Positions 36,740 to 42,988 of a stretch of 64,000 bases of DNA are shown piece after piece. The DNA comes from Alphaproteobacteria bacterium (GTDB lineage Bacteria; Pseudomonadota; Alphaproteobacteria; Rhizobiales; Xanthobacteraceae): NCBI GenBank assembly GCA_005884685.1, contig VBAH01000028.1, positions 248,001 to 312,000 of the forward strand, read 5' to 3'. Numbering within the stretch: position 1 is the stretch's first letter; each line of letters starts with the position of its first letter. The notes beneath the pieces are model-generated. The model searched no databases. It was not told where the DNA came from and saw nothing but the letters and a program-made list of their open reading frames with translations. The translations under genes and the position numbers were made by a program.

Positions 36740-37782
36740 CGACCGCGCCCCGCCGCCTCGTCACCCCCGAGCGCCGCGACGAAGACGCGGATGCCTCGCT
36801 GCGCCCGCAGCGGCTCTCCGAGTTCATCGGGCAGGCCCAGGCACGCTCCAATCTCGCGGTGTTCATCGAGGCTGCGCGCGGGCGCAAGGAAGCGCTCGAC
36901 CATGTGCTGTTCGTAGGTCCCCCGGGCTTGGGCAAGACCACGCTCGCGCAGATCGTCGCGCGCGAACTCGGCGTGAACTTCCGCGCCACGTCGGGCCCGG
37001 TGATCGCGAAGGCCGGCGACCTCGCGGCGCTGCTCACCAACCTGGAAGACCGCGACGTTCTGTTCATCGACGAGATCCACCGGCTCAATCCGGCGGTGGA
37101 GGAAATCCTCTATCCCGCGATGGAGGATTTCCAGCTCGACCTGATCATCGGCGAGGGCCCGGCGGCGCGCTCGGTGAAGATCGATCTCGCCCGCTTCACG
37201 CTGATCGGCGCGACCACGCGCGCCGGCCTGCTCACCACGCCGTTGCGCGACCGCTTCGGCATTCCGGTGCGGCTCAATTTCTACACCCGCGCGGAACTGG
37301 AGCTCATCGTCAATCGCGGCGCGCGCGTGCTCGGCATCGCGGTCACGGCGGACGGCGCAGACGAGATCGCGCGGCGCGCGCGCGGCACGCCGCGCATTGC
37401 GGGGCGCTTGCTCAAGCGCGTGCGCGACTTCGCGCATGTGGCGGGTACGACCGCGATCGACCGCAAGGCGGCCGACCAGGCGCTGCTCGCGCTCGAAGTC
37501 GATGCCGCCGGCCTCGACGCGATGGACCGGCGCTATCTCACGACGGTCGCGCTCAACTACGGCGGCGGCCCGGTCGGGATCGACACCATCGCGGCGGCGC
37601 TGTCCGAGCCGCGCGACGCTCTGGAGGAGATCATCGAGCCGTTTCTGATCCAGCAGGGCTTTCTGCAGCGCACCCCGCGCGGCCGCCTGCTGACCGGACA
37701 CGCGTTCCGCCATCTGGGCCTCGCCGAGCCGGCGCGCGATCCGGGGCAGTTCGGGCTGTTCGGGCAAGACGACGAGGGATAA
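36736..37782 (+). CDS. ruvB: Holliday junction DNA helicase RuvB
   Basis: A 348-residue AAA+ motor: '[21 protein letters not shown]' (Walker A), '[10 protein letters not shown]' (Walker B), '[20 protein letters not shown]' (sensor 1 and arginine finger region), '[16 protein letters not shown]' (sensor 2) and a C-terminal winged helix. It drives branch migration with RuvA. The start is GTG overlapping the deaminase stop (GTGA). The last 20 codons (37723-37782) reappear in diverged form at 38784-38846. Confidence 0.95.
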   Translation: MTTAPRRLVTPERRDEDADASLRPQRLSEFIGQAQARSNLAVFIEAARGRKEALDHVLFVGPPGLGKTTLAQIVARELGVNFRATSGPVIAKAGDLAALLTNLEDRDVLFIDEIHRLNPAVEEILYPAMEDFQLDLIIGEGPAARSVKIDLARFTLIGATTRAGLLTTPLRDRFGIPVRLNFYTRAELELIVNRGARVLGIAVTADGADEIARRARGTPRIAGRLLKRVRDFAHVAGTTAIDRKAADQALLALEVDAAGLDAMDRRYLTTVALNYGGGPVGIDTIAAALSEPRDALEEIIEPFLIQQGFLQRTPRGRLLTGHAFRHLGLAEPARDPGQFGLFGQDDEG

Positions 37783-37785
37783 GCA

Positions 37786-38643
37786 TTGATCTCCCGGCGC
37801 GGCTTTTTCCGATTTGTCCGGGCGGCGGCAATCTCCAGCCTCGGAATTGCAGCATACGGATTTGGATTCGAGAACTTCCGGCAACCGAACATCACGCGAT
37901 ATCAGGTGAAGCCGAAGCTTTGGCCTGACGGTCTTGAACTGAAAATTGCCGTGGTGGCCGACATCCACGCGTGTAACCCATGGATGACAGTGTCCCGAGT
38001 CCGTTCGATCGTGGAGACGACGAATGGTTTGGGCACGGATCTCATCTTGTTGCTTGGCGATTATTCTGCGGGACACAAGTTCGTTCACAGCCCGGTTTCC
38101 TCGAACGAGTGGTCGGCGGCGCTGGCTGGATTGAAGGCGCCGCTCGGCGTGCATGCCATCTTGGGCAATCATGATTGGTGGGATGACAAAGCCGTACAGG
38201 AGACGGGCATTGGTCCGCCATACGGCCGCGGCGCGCTCGATCGCGTCGGGATTCCAGTTTACGAAAATGAGGCAGTTCGTCTGAGCAAGGAAGGCAAGCC
38301 ATTCTGGCTAGCCGGCCTCGGCGACCAACTCGCCTTCTGGCCGACGCGACGGCGTTTCCCGCAGCGGCGCGTCGGCGTCGACAACTTGATGGGGACACTC
38401 GCAAATGTCCCGGACGAAGAGGCTGTGATCTTGCTGGCGCATGAGCCGGATGTTCTGCCCCGCGTGCCCGAACGTGTTTCGCTGGTACTGAGCGGCCACA
38501 CGCACGGAGGACAAGTTCGCTTGTTTGGCTGGTCTCCTGTGGTCCCGTCGCGCTATGGCAACCGGTTCGCTTACGGTCACGTACGCGAGCAGTGCGACAT
38601 GATCGTTTCCGGCGGATTGGGCTGCAGCATTGTGCTGGGGTGA
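37786..38643 (+). CDS. Metallophosphoesterase with Tat-like N terminus, C-terminal frameshift
   Basis: A 285-residue phosphoesterase (YkuE-like) with an N-terminal 'SRRGFFRFVRAAAIS' twin-arginine-like signal. Metal-binding motifs are 'VVADIHACNPW', 'LLLGDY', 'ILGNHDWWDD' and 'LSGHTHGGQVRLFG'. The reading frame ends with 'GGLGCSIVLG', but the expected family C terminus continues in another frame: codons 38640-38684 encode 'VTPEIVVVTVGGSA' and then stop. This indicates a small deletion near 38632-38640 that removes the natural tail; the metal ligands are intact. The start is TTG after GACGAGGG. Codon use is less GC-rich than ruvB. Confidence 0.8.
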   Translation: MISRRGFFRFVRAAAISSLGIAAYGFGFENFRQPNITRYQVKPKLWPDGLELKIAVVADIHACNPWMTVSRVRSIVETTNGLGTDLILLLGDYSAGHKFVHSPVSSNEWSAALAGLKAPLGVHAILGNHDWWDDKAVQETGIGPPYGRGALDRVGIPVYENEAVRLSKEGKPFWLAGLGDQLAFWPTRRRFPQRRVGVDNLMGTLANVPDEEAVILLAHEPDVLPRVPERVSLVLSGHTHGGQVRLFGWSPVVPSRYGNRFAYGHVREQCDMIVSGGLGCSIVLG

Positions 38644-38680
38644 CGCCCGAAATTGTAGTGGTGACAGTTGGAGGCAGCGC

Positions 38681-38833
38681 ATGACCGCGCCGACAATCGA
38701 AGTCGTCGCGGCGCTGATTCGCCACGCAGCCGCGCGCGTGCTGCTGGTGCGCAAGCGCGGTACTGCGGTGTTCATGCAGCCTGGCCGGGCCGGCGCGCGA
38801 TCCGGGGCAGTTCGGCCTGTTTGGCACCGATGA
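38681..38833 (+). pseudogene. NUDIX hydrolase N-terminal fragment
   Basis: ATG at 38681 gives 'MTAPTIEVVAALIRHAAARVLLVRKRGTAVFMQPG', which is the start of a NUDIX hydrolase; the strands lead to the Nudix box, but after 'MQPG' the reading changes to '[15 protein letters not shown]' and stops. The Nudix catalytic box (Gx5Ex7REUxEExGU) is missing. The sequence after the break is a diverged ruvB 3' end in another frame. The ATG overlaps the (frameshifted) phosphoesterase tail stop as ATGA, so the two were once cotranslated. Confidence 0.8.
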
Positions 38834-38846
38834 CGAAGTTTCATGA
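38784..38846 (+). repeat. Diverged second copy of the ruvB 3' end
   Basis: In the ruvB reading frame, these bases encode '[20 protein letters not shown]' and a stop, against '[19 protein letters not shown]' at the real ruvB end (37723-37782). At DNA level the run CCGGCGCGCGATCCGGGGCA and TTCGG is shared. The join to the NUDIX fragment occurs at a short similarity (CCTGGC versus CCTGGGC), as expected for homology- or microhomology-based recombination. Confidence 0.75.
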
Positions 38847-39555
38847 GTCGCTGCAGCATTTCGGCCCCGAATCTGCGCTCAATTCCATCGCCATGAAGAC
38901 CCTGCTCAAGCCGGATGGTCTCGTGCTCATCCCGGAAACCGACGACGAGCGCGCCGCGCTCGCACGATGGAAGGGCGCCCGCGCGGACTTCGCCTTCGCG
39001 CTCGCGGACAATAGCGGGCCGGGCGCGATGTTGAGCGCGCTCGGCCCCCGCGCGGAGGCGTGCCGCGAGCCAATCAATGTGTGGAGCGGCAGCCGTGATC
39101 CGCAGATCGCCCTGATCGCAAATTTCGCCGCGACGCCGTTCGAACTGGATGGCGCGCGCTACGCATCGGTCGAAAGTTTCTGGCAGAGCCTGCGCTTCCC
39201 GCCTGCCGAGCGCGCGCACATCGCGGCGTTCGACGGCGCGCGTGCCAAGCAGGAATCCGAAGCCATGCCGTATGGCAGCCACATCGTCTACGGCGACGTC
39301 GAAATTCCGGTCGGCAGCCATGGTCATTGGCAATTGATGAAGCGCGCCTGCCGCGCGAAGTTCACACAGAATGCCGGGGCGCGCGCCGCGCTGCTTGGGA
39401 CCGGCACGCGACCGCTGCACCACCAGGTGCGCCACGACAGCAGGACGATCCCGGGTGTGATCATGGCGGACATCTGGATGGCGGTCCGCACCATGCTACG
39501 CAACCGGGAGGCTGAAAAAGCCGCGGGCGACGCCGCATCGAGTGAGGACGCATGA
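38830..39555 (+). CDS. NADAR-family protein
   Basis: A 241-residue protein of the NADAR/YbiA (DUF1768) group. Visible: 'NVWSGSRDPQIALIANFAATPFELDGARYASVESFWQSLRF' (including the conserved 'SVE.FWQ..(R/K)' run) and 'HGHWQLMKRACRAKFTQNAGARAALLGTG' (the ADP-ribose-like site region). NADAR proteins act on riboflavin biosynthesis intermediates or ADP-ribosyl groups. The start is uncertain: ATG 38830 lies inside the ruvB-tail remnant, and ATG 38893 is the next in frame; neither has a clear ribosome site. It overlaps ybgC by ATGA. Confidence 0.75.
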   Translation: MTKFHESLQHFGPESALNSIAMKTLLKPDGLVLIPETDDERAALARWKGARADFAFALADNSGPGAMLSALGPRAEACREPINVWSGSRDPQIALIANFAATPFELDGARYASVESFWQSLRFPPAERAHIAAFDGARAKQESEAMPYGSHIVYGDVEIPVGSHGHWQLMKRACRAKFTQNAGARAALLGTGTRPLHHQVRHDSRTIPGVIMADIWMAVRTMLRNREAEKAAGDAASSEDA

Positions 39556-40040
39556 GCGAGCCCATTCGCATGTCTGCTGCGCTCGACGGCGAGATCGTCA
39601 ACGGCCGCCACACATTGGCGGTGCGCGTCTACTACGAGGACACGGATTTTTCCGGCATCGTCTATCACGCGAGCTACTTGCGCTTCATGGAGCGCGGGCG
39701 CACCAACTATCTGCGCTTGGTCGGCGCCGACCATCGCGCGATGTTCGAGGCGGCCGAGGCGCATGCGCCGGGATTCTTCTTCGTGGTGCGCTCGATGACC
39801 ATCGACTGGCTCAAGCCCGCGAAAATGGATGACGTGCTCGAGATCGTGACCACCCCGGAGGAGGTGCGGGGCGCGTCACTCATCCTGCTGCAGCAATGCC
39901 GCCGCGGCGCGGAGCTGCTCGTCGAGGCGCATGTGCGCGTTGCGTTCGTCTCGGGTGGACGGGCGCGGCCGCTCCCGGAGCCGCTGCGCATCGCGTTGAC
40001 GGCGGATCGGGACCTCACCACTCGTCATGGCCGGGCTTGA
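39552..40040 (+). CDS. ybgC: YbgC-type acyl-CoA thioesterase (tol-pal associated)
   Basis: A 162-residue hotdog-fold thioesterase: 'VRVYYEDTDFSGIVYHASYLRFMERGRTNYLRLVG' is the YbgC core (catalytic Asp in DTDF). In many proteobacteria ybgC precedes tolQRAB-pal, but no tol gene follows here. The last seven residues ('TTRHGRA') and the stop codon are supplied by the CGTCATGGCCGGG repeat, so the native C terminus seems to have been rewritten by repeat insertion. It overlaps the NADAR gene by four bases. Confidence 0.85.
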   Translation: MSEPIRMSAALDGEIVNGRHTLAVRVYYEDTDFSGIVYHASYLRFMERGRTNYLRLVGADHRAMFEAAEAHAPGFFFVVRSMTIDWLKPAKMDDVLEIVTTPEEVRGASLILLQQCRRGAELLVEAHVRVAFVSGGRARPLPEPLRIALTADRDLTTRHGRA

Positions 40041-40111
40041 CCCGGCCATCCACGTCTTGGGCAAGCACGACAAGAAAGACGTGGATGCCCGGCACAAGGC
40101 CGGGCATGACG
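40023..40111. repeat. CGTCATGGCCGGG palindromic element overlapping ybgC 3' end
   Basis: Halves GTCATGGCCGGG and CCGGGCATGAC, with inner ACGTCTT / AAGACGT. The copy ends the ybgC reading frame (stop at 40038-40040) and lies 10 bases before the GST stop, so it sits between converging genes. Confidence 0.9.
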
Positions 40112-40120
40112 GAGGACGGG

Positions 40121-40762
40121 CTACGCCGCCGCCTTGTGGCGCGCGAGCTCGGCCTTGTAGAGCGCCAGCTCCTCGCCGAAGGCCTTGGCGATGCTCGGCC
40201 GCGTCTGCAGCCGCGTGTAGTAAGCCTGGATCGCAGGGTACCGGTCGAACTTCACCGGCGTCGCCATGCTCCAGTTCAGCACCGTGTAGAGATACGCGTC
40301 CGCGACGCTGAAGCGGTCGAGCAGGAAGTCGCGGCCGGTGAGATAGTCGTTCAGATAGGCGAGCCGCGTTTCGCCCTTCGCCAGTGTGTTCGCCGCCGTG
40401 CCCTCGGGGGCCTTTTTGTCGAACAGCGGCACGAACAGGCCCTTGTGCAGCTCGGTGCCGATGAAGCACAGCCACTGCTGCAGCCGCGTCCGCTCGATGC
40501 CGGAGCGCGGCGCCAGATCGGCCGCGGGGAAGCGGTCGGCGACGTATTGCAGGATCGCGGCGTTCTCGGTGAGCAGCGCGCCGTCGTCCAGGCGGATCGC
40601 CGGCACCATCCCGAGCGGATAGACTTTCAGATAGTCCGAGCCGTCCTCCACGATTCGCTTGGTCTTCGGATCGACCTCGATGAAGCCGGCATCGGCGCCG
40701 GCCTCGTAGAGCGCAATGCGGGTGGCCAACGAACAGGCGAGCGGCGAGAAATAGAGGTCCAT
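40121..40762 (-). CDS. Glutathione S-transferase
   Basis: A 213-residue GST of the beta/PmGST-like type: N-terminal thioredoxin fold with 'MDLYFSPLACSLATRIAL' (SPxxCS: Cys10 region typical of beta-class GSTs) and 'GMVPAIRLDDGALLTENAAILQYVAD', followed by the helical domain ('FSVADAYLYTVLNW'). It conjugates glutathione to electrophiles. It is divergent from a TetR-type regulator, with an inverted repeat between, and is likely its target. Confidence 0.88.
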   Translation of the reverse strand: MDLYFSPLACSLATRIALYEAGADAGFIEVDPKTKRIVEDGSDYLKVYPLGMVPAIRLDDGALLTENAAILQYVADRFPAADLAPRSGIERTRLQQWLCFIGTELHKGLFVPLFDKKAPEGTAANTLAKGETRLAYLNDYLTGRDFLLDRFSVADAYLYTVLNWSMATPVKFDRYPAIQAYYTRLQTRPSIAKAFGEELALYKAELARHKAAA

Positions 40763-40781
40763 GCGGGTCTCCCTCGTTTGA

Positions 40782-40843
40782 TTTTTGTACTGTCCCGCAT
40801 TAAATTACAGGCGTCAAGGATTATTTGCGAAATGGTACAAAAA
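40782..40843. promoter_or_regulatory. Inverted repeat in GST/TetR divergent promoter
   Basis: TTTTTGTAC (40782-40790) and GTACAAAAA (40835-40843) form perfect 9-base arms; the second covers the TetR start codon region. Such an arrangement fits operators that let the regulator repress both genes. Confidence 0.55.
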
Positions 40844-41476
40844 GGAGCGAAGGAAACCGAACCGAAGCGCCGGGGGCGCCCGCGCGGCTATGACCCGCAG
40901 GCCGCGCTTGCGCGCGCCGCGGAGGTGTTCTGGAAGGCGGGCTACGCCGGCACCTCGCTCGACGATCTCTCCGCGGCGACCGGCATGAACCGGCCGAGCC
41001 TCTATGCGGCGTTCGGCGACAAGCGCGATCTCTATCTCAAGACGCTCGAACACTATCGCGATGAATCGCGCGTGCTCGCGCGCGCCGCGCTCGCCGACGA
41101 TCCGCCGCTGCGCGTGTTGCTCAAGCGCTTCTACGACAAGGCGCTCGAGCTCTATCTCGCCGACGGCCCGCGCGGCTGCTACTCGATCGGTACCGCCGCG
41201 ACCGTTGCGGCGGTCGACGACGGCGTGCGCGCTTTTCTCGCCGACAGCATGCGCACGACCGACAGCTTCCTGACGCACCAGATCGAGAAGGCGAGAGCGC
41301 GCGGCGAGCTTGCGCGCGACGCCGATCCTGCGGCGCTCGGTTATCTCGCGACCGCGACCCTGCACACGCTCGCGATCCGCGCGCGCGCGGGCCTCCCGCG
41401 CAAGGAGCTCAACGCGCTCGTCAACGCGGCAATTGACGTGATCTGCGGCAAGCAGGGCCGACGCGGCGGCGCGTGA
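40832..41476 (+). CDS. TetR family transcriptional regulator
   Basis: A 214-residue regulator: a basic N-terminal arm ('KRRGRPRGYDP'), HTH domain (about 20-65) with 'VFWKAGYAGTSLDDLSAATGMNRPSLYAAFGDKRDLYL', and a C-terminal ligand-binding domain ('GPRGCYSIGTAATVAAVDDGVRAFL', AcrR-like). It likely controls itself and the divergent GST gene. The start ATG at 40832 was chosen since the HTH is complete and the stretch upstream is the GST promoter. Confidence 0.9.
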   Translation: MVQKGAKETEPKRRGRPRGYDPQAALARAAEVFWKAGYAGTSLDDLSAATGMNRPSLYAAFGDKRDLYLKTLEHYRDESRVLARAALADDPPLRVLLKRFYDKALELYLADGPRGCYSIGTAATVAAVDDGVRAFLADSMRTTDSFLTHQIEKARARGELARDADPAALGYLATATLHTLAIRARAGLPRKELNALVNAAIDVICGKQGRRGGA

Positions 41477-41505
41477 CCCAAGCGGAATGGCCGGGGGTCA
41501 GTGCG

Positions 41506-42192
41506 TTATTTTGCGACGACCCGCGCGATCCATTCGGCCATCGCATCGAGCATCTCGGCGCGCACGTCGGCATCCTTGCGGCCGGTGCGCGCCGGCACGT
41601 GGAAGGAATGATCGGCGTCTTCGAATAGTTTCAGCGTCGCGCGGCGGCCGAGCGCCTTCACCACCGGCTCGAGCTCGCCGAATGCGGCGAACTCGTCGCG
41701 CGCGCCCTGCAGAAACAGCATCGGGATGGTCACGTGAGACAAATGCTCGGCGCGCTCGCGCGAGGGCTGCCCGGGCGGGTGCAGCGGGAAGCCGAGGAAC
41801 GCGAGACCGGCGACGCCGTCGAGCGGCGCTTGCGCCTGCGCCTGCGAGGTCATCCGCCCGCCGAACGATTTGCCGCCCGCGATCAGCGGCACGCCGGGCA
41901 ACTGCCGGCGCGCCTGCACGACCGCGGCGCGCACCGCCGCATGCGCGACCTTGGGCGGGTCGACCCGCTTCCCGCCTTTCTCCATGTAGGGGAACTGGTA
42001 GCGCAGGCTCGCGATGCCGCGCTCGGCCAAGCCCTGTGCGGCTGCCGCCATGAACGGATGCGCCATGCCGGCGCCGGCGCCATGCGCGAACACGAAGCAG
42101 GCCGTGGCGCGCGGCGGGACCTGGAGCAGGGCGGAGACGCGGGTGTGGGCGTCCACGTCGATGGTGATGGGCTGTGCTTGCGAGTCGGGCAT
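41506..42192 (-). CDS. Alpha/beta hydrolase (dienelactone hydrolase-like)
   Basis: A 228-residue hydrolase: 'ACFVFAHGAGAGMAHPFMAA' (oxyanion hole HGAG), 'LIAGGKSFGGRMTS' (nucleophile GKSFGG), 'MLFLQGARDEFA' (acid) and 'ADHSFHVP' (His). The arrangement resembles the KANL3/Tex30 alpha/beta hydrolase group; substrate unknown. The ATG at 42192 has GGAG nine bases upstream. It sits between the TetR gene (convergent) and the XRE gene (divergent). Confidence 0.8.
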   Translation of the reverse strand: MPDSQAQPITIDVDAHTRVSALLQVPPRATACFVFAHGAGAGMAHPFMAAAAQGLAERGIASLRYQFPYMEKGGKRVDPPKVAHAAVRAAVVQARRQLPGVPLIAGGKSFGGRMTSQAQAQAPLDGVAGLAFLGFPLHPPGQPSRERAEHLSHVTIPMLFLQGARDEFAAFGELEPVVKALGRRATLKLFEDADHSFHVPARTGRKDADVRAEMLDAMAEWIARVVAK

Positions 42193-42215
42193 CTCGTTAG
42201 CTCCGCATGCCATTT

Positions 42216-42252
42216 CGTCATGGCCGGGCTTGTCCCGGCCATCCACGTCTTG
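42216..42252. repeat. Half copy of the CGTCATGGCCGGG element
   Basis: CGTCATGGCCGGG-cttgt-CCCGGCCATCCACGTCTTGG, the left half only of the family seen at 40023. It lies just upstream of the hydrolase start. Confidence 0.75.
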
Positions 42253-42346
42253 GACGCAGGAGAGTCAATCGGAAGTGCTTGCGCGGCTCAATACGCCCAC
42301 ATTGCTCGGCGCAAGTTGCCTTTCACGCCGTACGGATTTTTTAAGT

Positions 42347-42361
42347 ACGGAAAAGTTCCGT
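42347..42361. promoter_or_regulatory. Operator-like palindrome upstream of XRE gene
   Basis: ACGGAA-AAG-TTCCGT, a perfect 6-base dyad with 3-base spacer, ends 13 bases before the XRE start. Another dyad of related sequence, CCGTACGG, lies at 42328-42335, and ATACGGA/TCCGTAT is found at 42606-42624. Confidence 0.6.
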
Positions 42362-42374
42362 TTAGTCGAATCGG

Positions 42375-42617
42375 ATGGCTCGCACATTCGATTCGGCGCG
42401 GCACGAGGCCTTGCGGGCGTTTCTGGCCGAGAAGCGCGACAAGAGCGGACTGCGGCAGGTCGATCTCGCCAAGCGCCTCAAGCGCCGCCAGGATTACGTC
42501 AGTTACGTCGAGACCGGCCAGAAGCTGGTCGAGGTGGTCGAATTGATGGAGTGGGCCGACGCGCTCGGCTTCGACGCGCGCGACGCAATCAAGCATCTTT
42601 ACAAGATACGGAAATAA
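42375..42617 (+). CDS. XRE/Cro-like helix-turn-helix regulator
   Basis: An 80-residue protein: 'LRQVDLAKRLKRRQDYVSYVETGQKLVEVVELMEWADALG' is a typical HTH_3 Cro/C1 domain (about 26-65), with a short basic tail ('IKHLYKIRK'). The gene is flanked by dyads that contain ACGGA...TCCGT, one just before the start and one spanning the stop codon, so it is likely autoregulated. No toxin is adjacent. Base composition is lower GC than neighbours near the promoter. Confidence 0.85.
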   Translation: MARTFDSARHEALRAFLAEKRDKSGLRQVDLAKRLKRRQDYVSYVETGQKLVEVVELMEWADALGFDARDAIKHLYKIRK

Positions 42618-42624
42618 TCCGTAT
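42606..42624. promoter_or_regulatory. Operator-like palindrome at the XRE stop codon
   Basis: ATACGGA-AATAA-TCCGTAT is a perfect 7-base dyad. It includes the stop codon (42615-42617). It shares ACGGA/TCCGT half-sites with the upstream operator, so may bind the same protein, perhaps to control the next small ORF. Confidence 0.55.
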
Positions 42625-42669
42625 GGTAGAAGCCGAAGCAACCTTCGGCTGCCATGAACGATCGAAGAC

Positions 42670-42904
42670 ATGATCTACCCGCGCTGGGACGAGGAGCGCG
42701 CCCGCTTTCTCATTCGCGCCGATCTATCAATTCCTCTCGGCAGTCGCGCATCTGGCGCGCATGGACGAGCGCCAGGCGATCGTCGACCTGGTGCGCGAGA
42801 CGCGCGAGCCCGGCAGGGGCAGGAGATGGAACGCGGGTTACGACGCCGCACTGACGGCGATCATGCTGGCGGCGGTGGAGCGGGCGCAGCGGGGTGCATT
42901 GTAG
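42670..42904 (+). pseudogene. Small ORF with likely frameshift
   Basis: From ATG 42670 the frame reads 'MIYPRWDEERARFLIRA', then loses sense. From about 42719 another frame reads 'IYQFLSAVAHLARMDERQAIVDLVRETREP' and runs to TAG at 42902-42904, looking like a genuine short protein (near 80 residues in total). A one-base indel near 42718 would join them. The stop codon comes from the TAGCCCGG repeat. I do not recognise the family. It could equally be a shorter gene starting at the ATG 42761. Confidence 0.4.
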
Positions 42905-42988
42905 CCCGGCTGAGCGCAGCGACAGCCGGGGTGATCGTTGCGCCTCTGCCCCGGATTTCGCTAACGCTCAATCCGGGCTACGGGCCTG
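42901..42988. repeat. GTAGCCCGG...CCGGGCTAC palindromic element
   Basis: Outer arms GTAGCCCGG (42901-42909) and CCGGGCTAC (42973-42981) carry TAG in both directions. Those TAG triplets are the stop codons of the plus-strand small ORF and the minus-strand antiporter, as judged from their coordinates. Inside are CGACAGCCGGGG and CCCCGGATTTCG arms. Confidence 0.8.

Noticed and set aside
39552-40040. ybgC as the first gene of a tol-pal operon
   Set aside because: The next genes are a repeat and an opposite-strand GST; no tolQ/R/A/B or pal follows.
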